Below, one piece after another: positions 43,103 through 53,468 of a DNA stretch of 64,000 bases. The stretch covers positions 4,980 to 68,979 of the forward strand of contig JABLTG010000098.1 in assembly GCA_016618085.1 (NCBI GenBank). The letters are read 5' to 3'. The number at the start of each line of letters is the position of its first letter. Position 1 is the stretch's first letter. The notes under the pieces are model-generated. The model saw only the letters and a program-made list of their open reading frames with translations. It did no database searches and was not told the DNA's origin. This stretch comes from Neovahlkampfia damariscottae (lineage: Eukaryota > Heterolobosea > Selenaionea > Neovahlkampfiida > Neovahlkampfiidae). The translations under genes and the position numbers were made by a program.

Positions 43103-44080
43103 ATGTTGCAGGTCGATGAACTTCCTTCTGAAATAATTTCAGAAATACTTTCATTTGTTCCAACGAAACTATTAATTAAAGAAATATCATTTCTAAGTAA
43201 AAAGTGGTTTGAATTAGCTGCAAATATAAAATTATTAGAATTTAGATGTATCACGGACAATTTTTCAAAATTTTGTTTGAAAAATGTGTCAAAAATGATT
43301 TCTATATACAAAAGAGATCATTTGGAAGTCAACAAACCTCTTTTTTCTCATTTAAAACGTCAGTTTTTTCATTTTGATTTTTTGGAAAATGAAATGAAGT
43401 TTGAGACCGATTTTCGTAATATTATCACTATTTCAGAGAATGGTAGAAATATAAAGATCAAATATAATGATGATGATAGAAATCCGTATGCTGAAGAAGA
43501 TGATGACGATAGAATCACATCATGTTCAACATCATATAACAACAAATTAGATATTTTTTACTTTGAAGTTTCTTGCAAACATGTTAGAAAATATTCATCC
43601 TTCGCTGTTGGTTTTATAACCAAATCCGAAGTTCTAAAATTTGCACAACTTGGATGGGAATTAGGTTCAATAGGTTTGTTTCATTTTGATTTGTCATTTT
43701 AATATACAGGTTATCATGGAGATGATGGACAAGTTTATATTCCAACAACTAATGAAGGTATACTACAATATGAAAAATTTGGAAAAGGTGATATTGTTGG
43801 TTGTGGAATTTACAAGGGAAAAATCTTTTTCACAAAAAATGGAAAATTTCAAGCATTTGTAGCATTGGTAAAGAAAGATCAAAAACTATTTCCTTCAATA
43901 TCTACTTGGAGATCAGGTGAATACAATGTGAATTTTGGGCAAAATGAATTCAAATTTGATTTGGAATTGATTGAGAATGTAGAGAATGAAGAATTGGAGC
44001 TGTTATATGACAGTGATGATATGGTGGAGGACGATGATGATGAGTATGAGACAGATTCTGATTATGAAGATGAAGAATAA
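43103..44080 (+). CDS. F-box / SPRY domain protein
   Basis: Two exons (43103-43673, 43710-44080; 36-nt intron with GTTTG donor) give about 313 residues. An F-box (VDELPSEIISEILSFVPTKL) is followed by a SPRY domain (YFEVSCKHVRKYSSFAVGF, LGWELGSIGYHGDDGQVY, KFGKGDIVGCGIYKGKIFFT). The intron falls exactly before YHGDDG. The C-terminus is very acidic. An SCF adaptor that recognises its target through SPRY is likely. ATTGGCC lies about 30 bp upstream of MLQVDELP. Confidence 0.88.
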
Positions 44081-44248
44081 ACAATTTAAACAACTAAAAA
44101 TGAGGAATTGCCTGATTAGTGAATGTGGCCAAATAATGATTGGATGTTCTTCTTTGGGCGAACTTCCAAATTGGATCGATTTTACTCCATTGGGAAAATT
44201 GCTAGTTTTAAAAGTAATTTTCATTGGACTACTGAACCAAAACTAAAA

Positions 44249-44638
44249 ATGTCTGTATCAACATCATCTCCAAGAGTGACCTTACCATCAATACACCAAT
44301 TACTCATGAACATAGAACCAAACAATACAAACTTTGATGCTCACATACCGAATATCATTCAAACAGAAAAAATCATGACAAATAACTTCAAACCAACTCC
44401 TGTACAAAAACCTATGAAAATGAAACAAAACTTGCAGTCACCTGCGCCTAAATATGCTGTTGATACTTTTGACATCAAAACATTTGATAAAATCAAAACA
44501 GAAAACACCATTGAAGCTTCTACTGGAGAGAAACCGAAATGGATTTTTGAAACTGGAATCTTTCAAAAAAGAGGAAGAAAAGGAAAAGCTAAAGATTGGC
44601 AATTGAACATTGCAAAAATTTCAAAACAAAATAAATAA
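44249..44638 (+). CDS. Hypothetical basic protein
   Basis: About 129 residues, low in complexity and probably disordered. It starts MSVSTSSPRVTLPSIHQLLM and has proline- and lysine-rich middle parts (KPTPVQKPMKMK). It ends with KPKWIFETGIFQKRGRKGKA, a segment resembling an AT-hook (KRGRKGK). CCAAT-type ATTGGAC lies 22 bp upstream of the chosen ATG. No homolog recognised; DNA binding is a guess from the last motif. Confidence 0.5.
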   Translation: MSVSTSSPRVTLPSIHQLLMNIEPNNTNFDAHIPNIIQTEKIMTNNFKPTPVQKPMKMKQNLQSPAPKYAVDTFDIKTFDKIKTENTIEASTGEKPKWIFETGIFQKRGRKGKAKDWQLNIAKISKQNK

Positions 44639-44803
44639 ACTCATTTAGATAAATTAGGCAATTCACTTTTTTTGGATATTTTCCATGTTGGTGAGTATTG
44701 GCCAAATTTATTCAATCAAAGCGCAATCGCACAAAATAATTGATCAAACAGAATTTTTTATAAAACTTGCATTTTTGTGTTTGATCAAATCATTGGCCGA
44801 AAA

Positions 44804-45145
44804 ATGCAAAATGAGTTTTCACAAACACCTCAAGTTGATGATATTGAATTCTCAACTCAAATAGCCAAATTATCTGGTGATATGAAAGCAAATTTAGCTG
44901 TTTTAATTGAAAAAGGTTTATGTAAAGTTAGTTCAACTTCTTCACTTGTTGTCATGCCTTCGTTACCAGATTATTCATCAAAAGGAAATAAAAACTTGGA
45001 ACCATTGCCACAATCAGCAAAGGATATATACTTTAAACAAAATAAAAAAACAATATCAACTCAAGATTCAGATTTTTTTGATGATAATTGGTATTTTATA
45101 GAATTACATCAAAGTATACTTCAAGAAAGTACACAAAACAAATAA
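44804..45145 (+). CDS. Hypothetical protein
   Basis: About 113 residues with no recognised family. The first half is helical (DIEFSTQIAKLSGDMKANLA), the second polar and acidic (TQDSDFFDDNWYFIELHQSI). ATTGGCC lies 12 bp before the ATG at 44804. The stop is 3 bp from the stop of the convergent acetyltransferase. Confidence 0.5.
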   Translation: MQNEFSQTPQVDDIEFSTQIAKLSGDMKANLAVLIEKGLCKVSSTSSLVVMPSLPDYSSKGNKNLEPLPQSAKDIYFKQNKKTISTQDSDFFDDNWYFIELHQSILQESTQNK

Positions 45146-45148
45146 AAT

Positions 45149-45712
45149 TTAAAGAGAAGATTTATTAAATAATTTCTTTTTTATATTTGCCCAGTCCTTA
45201 TCAATTAATGAATACGAGTTGACATTTTGAAATTCTTTATTTTTTCTGAGGTAATTTCTGTGTTTGGCTTCCAATTGAAATCCAATTTTCATTGTCTCTT
45301 GAATTCTTTTTGTATCTTTTTCATTTATTTTGACGGACATTTTTTTGTAACCCAAAACATCCATTAAATATTGAATTATTAAAAAACAACTATCTTTTAA
45401 CACTTCTTCATCATTTTTAAAGAAATTGAAATTTAATTCTGATGAGAATTCTTCTAGATTAATGTTGTATATATAAATTAAACCCAATACTTCATCATTT
45501 TTCATCACAATGAATGGAATAATGTCTGAGTTTTCAGGACGAAGAAAATATTGAAAATCTTCCGTTGTGGAGACTTCTGGCAATTGTATTTGTAAATTTG
45601 AGTTTGTTTCAATGTTTTTTAAATAAGACTTATACTTTAGTTGATATGGAATTATTTTTGTGATTTTACCATACAACCAAATCTGTTTATGAGGTTTTGG
45701 ACAATTTAACAT
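45149..45712 (-). CDS. GNAT-fold acetyltransferase-like protein
   Basis: Single exon, 187 residues. The fold order looks like RimJ/RimL-type GNATs: a central strand pair (PFIVMKNDEVLGLIYIYNI), a helix (CFLIIQYLMDVLGYKKMSVK) and the end pattern RIQETMKIGFQLEAKHRNYL. The canonical RxxGxG acetyl-CoA loop is not obvious, so activity is uncertain. CCAAT lies about 10 bp upstream. Confidence 0.6.
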   Translation of the reverse strand: MLNCPKPHKQIWLYGKITKIIPYQLKYKSYLKNIETNSNLQIQLPEVSTTEDFQYFLRPENSDIIPFIVMKNDEVLGLIYIYNINLEEFSSELNFNFFKNDEEVLKDSCFLIIQYLMDVLGYKKMSVKINEKDTKRIQETMKIGFQLEAKHRNYLRKNKEFQNVNSYSLIDKDWANIKKKLFNKSSL

Positions 45713-45836
45713 GAAAAATTACACCAATCACAAATGATTTCCCATAAATTTATTCATACATTTCTATATCCACACACCAGTTATCAATTTAAATTTATTA
45801 AATTTTTTTGTTATCCAATCAGAAAAAAACTCCGAG

Positions 45837-47208
45837 ATGAGCAATGATACACTTAGCCCTATTTTGGTTGAAAATTAATTTTTATTAATCTTATAGTACG
45901 ACGGAAAAACTTTGAAAGTTTTAAATCAATTGAAATTACCTTTAGTTTTAGAATATGAAGATGTCAATAATTTAAAAGATGTTTATGACGCAATTCATTT
46001 AATGAAAATTAGAGGAGCTCCAGCAATAGCAAGTAAATAAAAAAAAAAGTTGAAAAAAAAAAGTTATTGCATTATTAGGACTTGCTGTTGAAATCAAAAA
46101 AAAAGAAAATATTAACTACACTGAATGGTTACTTGAATCACTCGATTATATTGGAAAGAGCAGACCAACAGCAGGTAAAATCTTATTAATTTTATACTTA
46201 ATCACCCTTAAAGTCACTCTTTTTAATGCTATTGATGAAGTAAAAGACAGAATTAAAAATGTTGAAAATGACAAAATTCCTGGTGTTGTTGTGAGCTTAG
46301 CAGAAGAATATTTAAAAAGAGATGAAGATGATAATCAAAAAATTAGTTCATTTGGACGTGATTATATTTTGAATTTTAAAAAAGAAAATGTTCAAATTTT
46401 AACACATTGCAACACTGGTAATACCGAAAATAATTATTTTTTTTCTGAATAATATTTAAAGGTGCATTAGCAACTGCTAAGTATGGTACTTGATTTTTTC
46501 ATATTGAATTCATATTCCATAGGAACTGCTTTAGGAATTATTAGATTTTTAAAACCAAACATTAAACAAGTTTATTGCACAGAAAGTAACCACTTTTTCA
46601 TTTTTTTTTAAATGAAACTTTAGCAAGACCTTATAATCAAGGTGCTCGTTTGACTGCTTTTGAATTGGTTTATGAAAAAATACCATCAACTTTGATTGTT
46701 GATTCAGCAGTAAGTTCACTTTTTAAAGACAAAAAAGTTGACGGTAAATGTGATTTATTTAAATTGAAATGTAGTGGTTATTGGTATTTCATCTCTTTTT
46801 TTTTAACTGTTCACAGTTGGAGCTGACAGAATCAATTCTAAAGGAGATACTGCAAACAAAGTACGTTTTTGAAGCTTTTTTTAATTATTCTTCAGATTGG
46901 AACTTATCAAATTGCAATTGCAGCAAAATATCACAAAATTCCATTTCTTGTTGCAGCATCATATTCCGCTATCGATTTGAATGACAGTGAAATGAAAATT
47001 GAAGAAAGATCACCAAAAGAAATTCTTTATCAAGGAGAAAAAAGAGTTGTCACAGAAAACATTAATGTTTGGAATCCAGCATTTGATATTACACCAAATG
47101 AATTGATTACTGCAATCATCACAGGTAAAATCAAATGATTGCTGACTAAAAATTTTTCATTCAACAGAAAAAGGTGTTTTTATTCCAAATGGTGAAAAAA
47201 TTTTTTAA
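45837..47208 (+). CDS. MRI1: Methylthioribose-1-phosphate isomerase
   Basis: Eleven exons joined in phase give about 336 residues: 45837-45866, 45897-46032, 46064-46174, 46214-46417, 46462-46485, 46523-46585, 46624-46743, 46775-46783, 46817-46860, 46896-47124 and 47168-47208. Landmarks are IRGAPAIA, the catalytic cysteine in LTHCNTGALATA, and the aspartate in [15 protein letters not shown], which is complete only when a 9-nt exon is included, then EERSPKEI. It converts MTR-1-phosphate to methylthioribulose-1-phosphate in the methionine salvage pathway. Most intron-dense gene of the window. CCAATC lies about 20 bp upstream. Confidence 0.92.
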
Positions 47209-47287
47209 TAAAAATTCATTTTTAAACACCTGAGTGAAATGTAATCAAATATATGTATCTAAAAAAAGTGAACTAAAAATCAGTTTC

Positions 47288-47905
47288 TTACAATAGCCAA
47301 ATTGGATAATTCATCATCATTCTTTTATCTTTGATGGTATCATTTACAATCAGAAACTTAACGCATGAATAACTACTCCAAATAGTTGCAATTAACTTTA
47401 AAAATATAACAAAATAAAAATTGACATTAAAATTTTGAAGCAACATTAAAAAAAAGACAACAAGATTCAAAGGTAAAATAGAATAACCAATACAAGACAA
47501 AATTTGAGAAAAAGTTAAATTGCTTCCAAATAGTTTAGATAAAACCCATATTGATATTGAACCAAGTATCCAAATCCAAAAAACCCAACTAACAACTTTT
47601 AATTGATGCCAAACAATCAAAATGGAGTACAACAAAACCATAAAGAAAGAACCCCAAAATTCTGAATCATCAAGTAACTTGAACCATTCTTCTTCTGTAC
47701 CACCAAATGGTACTAATACTCTTTTTATTTTTTTGAAAATTCCAGAGATGTTAATGTCCAGCTCTTCTCTGTTGTAGAAGTAAGAAAAATGAAATTCAAA
47801 TTACAATAAAGGTTTTTCTATTTCATCTTCTTCTTCAGTTTCTAACATCCATCCATATCCTCTGGATGAAATGAATCCACCAAATTTGTTTGAAAGAGTT
47901 GACAT
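47288..47905 (-). CDS. YIPF (Yip1-domain) Golgi membrane protein
   Basis: Two exons (47905-47805, 47768-47288; intron 36 nt) give about 193 residues. A short acidic cytosolic N-terminus leads to KRVLVPFGGTEEEWFKLLDD and DSEFWGSFFMVLLYSILI, then five hydrophobic segments including LSCIGYSILPLNLV, the Yip1 signature, most like YIPF6. Yip1-family proteins act in ER-Golgi vesicle traffic with Rab GTPases. CCAAT lies about 8 bp before the ATG, inside a 32-bp gap after the previous gene. Confidence 0.85.
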
Positions 47906-47937
47906 GATTTTATTGGATAATAAAAAATTGAATATTT

Positions 47938-49190
47938 TTATTTTTTTAAATAATAAAAATTAGCTGAATTAAACATGAGAATTATCTAAAAATCAATTAA
48001 AAACATGAAAAAAAACACGTACGAAAAGACTAGGAAGTGAATGTTTCAAAACAGAATAAAACAAAGCTTTGTTTTCCTTGTACATTGAAAACAAGTATTC
48101 TCTTGGTGCACATTTCTCCAATGTATTCATATCATCATTTTTAGTTCTTAATTTTCTGATATCAATTTTTCTTAGACCTAAAAATTCCAAAACGTAACTG
48201 ATGATTGCCCAAGGTGAGGATCTAACAGTTTTGATTTTTGTTGTACTTTTTGATTTTTGATCAAATCTTAAGAGAAAATACTCTCCATTGATGACTGAAA
48301 ATGATGAGAATGAATTTTTTTTTTTTACAGTTTGATGGTTGAAGCCATACATTGGAATTTTTGTATTTTTTTTTAACATTTTGGATTAAATGGGATGTTT
48401 TATCAAAAACTTCATAATACATAGATCTTTTCCATAACCTATGAATATAAACGTTAATAAAGAAAGTTGTTACATCAATGTGAAAAAACCAATTGTTGAA
48501 TACCAAAAAACTCTGGTGTTTGAAGTTACATTTGATCTTGAAACTATCAAAGTGAAGTAAAAATATAAAATGGTTGTAAAGTCCAAAACACTTATTGTCC
48601 CATAACTAAAGAGTTTCTTGTTAAACGGATAATACAAAGATGTCTGTTGTTGTTAAAATTAAGAATAAAAATTACTCCATAATTTGTAACATAATCTGTT
48701 ATGATATGTGAAAAAATACATAATGACGAAAACCAACACGAATGAAGGTATCCTCGAAATCCTTTTAGTTTTAAGAATTTTTGAACTGCATAAGATACAA
48801 CAGGAACTATAATCAAATTCCCAGTAAGTGAGTGTGTTAAAGTTCTATGAAATTTGTAACCATACAAAGGAGCAAAAAAAGTATCAAAATCTGGCAAATT
48901 TCCAAGTAAAACACCAACAAGAATATATTTTTGTTCAAATGTTAAGGTTTTGAAATATTTCAGAATTTTTTGATACCAAGAGTCTAATTTTTAGTGTTTA
49001 TTTTTATTTTACGTAAAAAATTTTTTGCTTTTGTTTTGTCAATTTTTGTTATCACTTTTTCAACTTGTTCAAGTATTAATTTTTTTTTATGTTCATCAAA
49101 AGAATTTTCCAACAAGTATTTAGAAATTATATAACCTAAAGAATAAATATTTTAATCCTTACCACAAATGGAGTGAACATCATTGAGCAT
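47938..49190 (-). CDS. YdjM/DUF457-type membrane hydrolase-like protein
   Basis: Seven exons (49190-49163, 49135-49013, 48983-48676, 48643-48474, 48438-48329, 48294-48023, 47985-47938; introns 27-37 nt) give about 352 residues. The core resembles the bacterial YdjM/YbcI family of membrane-bound metal-dependent hydrolases: GNLPDFDTFFAP, HRTLTHSLTGN, FSHIITDYVTNYGTSLYYPF and SYGTISVLDF, with histidines and aspartates placed as metal ligands. An extra C-terminal domain of about 130 residues lies in the last exons. Function in eukaryotes unknown. Internal exons look like separate small frames but only this chain keeps phase. Confidence 0.78.
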
Positions 49191-49309
49191 TTTTTTTGTT
49201 TGAGCACAATTAAAAAATTGATTGGTCGAAAAATGATACAAGAATTTATTATTGTTTTTGATATAATTCAATCCCAAAATTAGAAATATACAATAATAAT
49301 ATCATCAAC

Positions 49310-50026
49310 TCATTCTGACCAAATTATGATGGCAATTCGATTGTCTCTCTGTAACTTTTCACCGTCTGTATAATTCACATATTTGCGATTCAAAACTTTT
49401 TCATTTATCACATCTTCTTTTCTTTGTGTAATTCCATGAAGATATTCTGATTTACAACAAGTCAAAAAAAAAAAAAAATACTTGTGAAAGAATCACCACT
49501 GCAATCAAATAAACAACCGGATTCCATTAATATGTAACCATCTGGATCAATACCAAAATCATCATAACCTATCATGATATTGTATTGATTGGATGGATGA
49601 TGATAAAAATCAAGACCTATTGTTGAACCAAGAGAGATTATAATCGCTTGAGCACCTTTTGAGTCTTTATGAGGCTTTAATTTATTTAAAAAATAATTTT
49701 TTTTACTGAAAGTGAATATTCATTGGTTTTATAATTGTTGATTGACACTTGGAATGGTTTTAGTTCTCCAAAAATTCCGTCTTTTTGAATCTTTTCTAGG
49801 ATTGTTTTTATGTATTCTGGTATTTCATTTTCATGAAATGAAGCAACAATTGGACCTGGAACTCCAGCAATTCGGAAAGTATTTTCATTTTTTTCAATTT
49901 CCTCTTCACACTTGATTTTTTTAGAGGTTTTTTTGTTACCAATTTAAAGAGTTTCTCTGGGTCTTCAATATAATTAGGTATATAAGATGCTCCAGGTAAT
50001 TTTTCAAGTGTGTATTCTTCTTTCAT
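49310..50026 (-). CDS. AlkB homolog 6-like 2-oxoglutarate/Fe(II) dioxygenase
   Basis: Four exons (50026-49940, 49910-49707, 49674-49482, 49446-49310; introns 29, 32, 35 nt) give about 206 residues. The start (LPGASYIPNYIEDPEKLFKL) and core (INNYKTNEYSLSPHKDSKGA with iron ligands H and D, IIISLGSTIGLDFY, YLHGI with the distal H, and RDNR toward the C-terminus for 2-oxoglutarate) follow ALKBH6. It should hydroxylate a nucleic acid or protein; the target of ALKBH6 relatives is not settled. Convergent neighbour none; divergent partner is DMC1. Confidence 0.8.
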
Positions 50027-50129
50027 TTAATTGTGACCGACGATTGGTTATTTTCGTAGCCAATCAAATCAGTTTTCCTTCATGACCAAGCTTTAAAAGC
50101 GCAATTGTCCAATTGGTTTTATACAACCA
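50027..50129. promoter_or_regulatory. Divergent promoter with several CCAAT/ATTGG boxes, AlkB / DMC1
   Basis: The 103 bp between start codons holds GATTGGTT (about 50045), GCCAATCAAATC (about 50060) and a palindromic TCCAATTGGT (about 50109). A last ACCAAT overlaps the DMC1 ATG itself. This is the densest cluster of the motif in the window. Confidence 0.6.
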
Positions 50130-51245
50130 ATGTCCAAACAAAAGAAAAAAGAAGTTGAAGAAGAAGAAGAAATTGTTGAAGAAGTCGAAGAAGAGATTGA
50201 TGAAGACGAAGACGAAGAACCATGCTTTACTGCTATTGAAAAACTTGAAGATGCTGGAATTTCCGCTGCTGATATCGCAAAATTAAAAGCTGGTGGATGT
50301 TTTACGGTAGATTCTATTTTAATGAGAACTAAGAAAGACTTATCAACCTTCAAAGGACTTTCCGAAGCGAAAATCGACAAAATTTTCGACATCGCTGCGA
50401 AACTCGTCAAAGGAGGTTTTATTACTGCTTCTCAAATGAATCAAAAGAGAAAAGGAGTTCTTAATATCACTACTGGTTCAAAAAATCTCGACAAGTTTTT
50501 CTTTTCAAATTAATTTTTAGATTACTTGGAGGAGGAATTGAAAGTCAAGCAATTACTGAACTTTTTGGAGAATTTAGAACTGGAAAAACTCAATTATGTC
50601 ATACTTTATGCGTTACTGGTCAATTGCCAGTCAAATCTGGCGGTGGAGGAGGTGCACAAGAAATTTAAAGTTTCTAAAATTTTTAAAGGAAAAATCGTTT
50701 ATCTTGATACTGAAGGCACATTTAGACCAGAAAAAATTAAACAAATAGCTAAACGTTATGCTCTTGATGAAGATTCAGTTTTAGAAAATATTCTTGTTGC
50801 CAGAGTTCATACTCATGAACAACAACAAAATCTTCTTGGTGAAGTAGTAGGGGCCATTTCAGAAGATAAATTTTCACTTTTAATTGTTGATTCTGTTACT
50901 TCATTATTCAGAGTTGATTTTTCAGGTCGTGGTATGTTATCAGAAAGACAACAAAAATTAGGAAAACATATGAACACTTTAATGAAAATTTCTGAAGAAT
51001 TCAATCTTGCTGTTGTAATAACTAATCAAGTAATGTCAGATCCTAGTGGAGCTATGATGTTTGTACAAGATTCTAAAAAACCTATTGGAGGTCATGTCAT
51101 TGCACATGCATCAACAACTAGATTATATTTGAAAAAAGGACGTGGAGAACAACGTGTTTGTAAAATTTATGATTCTCCATCTCTTCCTGAAGCTGATTGT
51201 ATTTACCAAATTACTGATTCAGGAATTTCTGATGCCACAGATTAA
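50130..51245 (+). CDS. DMC1: Meiotic recombinase DMC1
   Basis: Three exons (50130-50494, 50521-50651, 50689-51245; introns 26 and 37 nt) give about 350 residues. An acidic N-terminus and helix-hairpin-helix region ([20 protein letters not shown]) lead to the RecA core: Walker [10 protein letters not shown], Walker [58 protein letters not shown] and the [10 protein letters not shown] loop favour DMC1 over RAD51. The second donor is the unusual GTGCAC. It forms filaments for strand exchange between homologs in meiosis, so the organism probably has a sexual stage. Confidence 0.88.
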
Positions 51246-51306
51246 ATAAATATTTCATCTTTTGTAATCGATTTTGATTGGTTTTTGTTGTTACAATTTT
51301 TCTTGC

Positions 51307-53462
51307 ATGTTGAAAAGAAAACTTGAAGAAGAAGAAAAAGAAGAAGATGAAGGTCCATCAAAATACAATTTATTATTAAATTCACTTCAATTGAATAATT
51401 CAAATGAAATTGAAAAAGTTAAAAAAAAAATTAAAAAATCCAAAAAAGAATATTTACCACAAATTACCAGTTCATTATCTTTTGAAGTTAAAACAACAAA
51501 AAAGAAAAAGAAAATTGATAAAAATGAAATGGATATTCCTTATCCAATACCAGGTTTAAAAACAAAACAAAAATTAACAAAAAAAGGTGACTCAAATCCG
51601 TTTGCATCTGAAGTAAAACTCTTCAAAAAAAATATGAAATTTTGTGAGAATGAAACAAATGACGTAGAAGATAAAAATTTTGACAAAGAAAAAACATGCA
51701 TTAATTTCACAAAAAAAAAATTGGATTTTTGGTTCAATCACTTTTACAAACCAAGAAATCAAAAAGAATTATCTTTAATTTCGAGTACATATGATGAAAA
51801 AGAACATCAATTTAAAAAAATATCAAATTATGAAACGATTGGTCCAACTGTTCTCTCAACAACAGATGATTTACAATTACCCAAAAAAAATCTTTTCAAT
51901 TCATTTGTAGAATGTGATTTAATTGAAAATTGGTTTGATTACTTGGATGTTCTTGAATTATCCAATGATAAATCAGATTTCAGAAACTCATTTCAACAAT
52001 CCATTTTTTCTATTATGAATCAATACAAAGATTTTTATTACCCATACAGAACTATTGAAAATGAAGCTTCTATAATTGAAGCATACACATTACATGCAGT
52101 TAATCATTTATTGAAAGTCAAAAGGTATGAATGGAACAATGATTCAAAAGCTGAATCAAATGAAAATTATGAAGTTAAAGATAAATCTTTTACTCCTCAA
52201 AAAATTTTGATTTTAGTACCTTTTAGACATACTGCATATATTATTGTTGAAATTATGATGAGATTAATACCAAAATTAAAATCAATTCGTAAAAAAGAAG
52301 CTTTTGAAATGACCTTCACAGATAATGAAGCATCAATGGGAGGAAAACCTTGTAAGATATATTATTGGTATTAAATGATGTATTAGTATGGTATCAACAA
52401 ATATTCAAAGGGAATATTGATGATAGTTTTTGTCTTGGATTACAACTCCATAATGGTCAATTTGAAATTATGACAAAATATTTCGAATCGGATATCTTAA
52501 TCGCAACACCTCTTGGTATTCAAAAAGAGAATAATAATGATAGAATGTATATTCAATAACTTTTTTTCTAATTTCATTTTTAGGACAAGAATGTTGTCAT
52601 CTGTTGAATTGTGTATTGTTGATCAAGCAGATGTTATTCAAATGCAAAACTGGGAACATATGATTAATACTTTTGACTTATTAAATATTGATGTGAAATC
52701 AAATCCTAATACAGGTGTTGATTTCACAAGAATTAGAGACTTTAATTTATATGGAAAAGCCAAATATTTTAGACAAACTTTAATCTTTAGTTCTTTTATG
52801 ACTCCTGATATTAATTCTTTATTCAATGGTGATTCATGTAAAAACATGTTAGGAAAAGTCAAAGTTAGAAATACTTATTCAAGTATCATTCCAGAAGGCT
52901 TACCTCAAGTATGTTGAAATTTTTTTTACATTTTTAGATTTTTCAAAGATTAGATTGTGAAAATATTGAAGAAGTAGATGATATCAGATTTAACTATTTT
53001 ACTTTAACATTATTCCCAAAACTAAACAAAGTAACAGATGGTGAATTCTTAATCATCTGTTCTTCCTATTTAGACTTCATCAGATTGAAGAATTATTTTG
53101 AAGACAGAAGAGAAGATTATACTGGATTATCAGAATATACTGATAATACAAGAACATCTTTACAACAATTCAAAAAACAAAATTTAAGATTTTTGTTATA
53201 CACTGAAAGACATTTCTACTTCAATGGAATATCACCAAAAGATTTTCCAGTTAATCATGTCATTTTTTATACACTTCCTGAGAATGCATTTATGTATACT
53301 TCATTTGCAGCAAAATGTATTGCAAAAAGAAAATTTTATGCACCTTGCAAAATGATTTCAATTTTCAGCAAATTTGATGCTTTGAAATTGGAAAGACTTT
53401 TAGGAACAAAAAAGAGCGTTTCATTGATCCAATCAAAATTATCAAAACATACATTCGAATAA
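51307..53462 (+). CDS. UTP25: U3 snoRNP protein UTP25 (Def)
   Basis: Four exons (51307-52351, 52387-52546, 52584-52908, 52938-53462; introns 35, 37, 29 nt) give about 684 residues. The charged N-terminus is followed by a helicase-like but catalytically inert body typical of UTP25: PRNQKELSLISSTYDEKEHQ, YPYRTIENEASIIEAYTLHA, SSVELCIVDQADVIQMQNWE, GLPQIFQR and VNHVIFYTLPENAFMY. It acts in early 18S rRNA processing in the nucleolus. GATTGGTTT lies about 28 bp upstream. The stop is 6 bp from that of the convergent gene. Confidence 0.92.
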
Positions 53463-53468
53463 ATTTTA

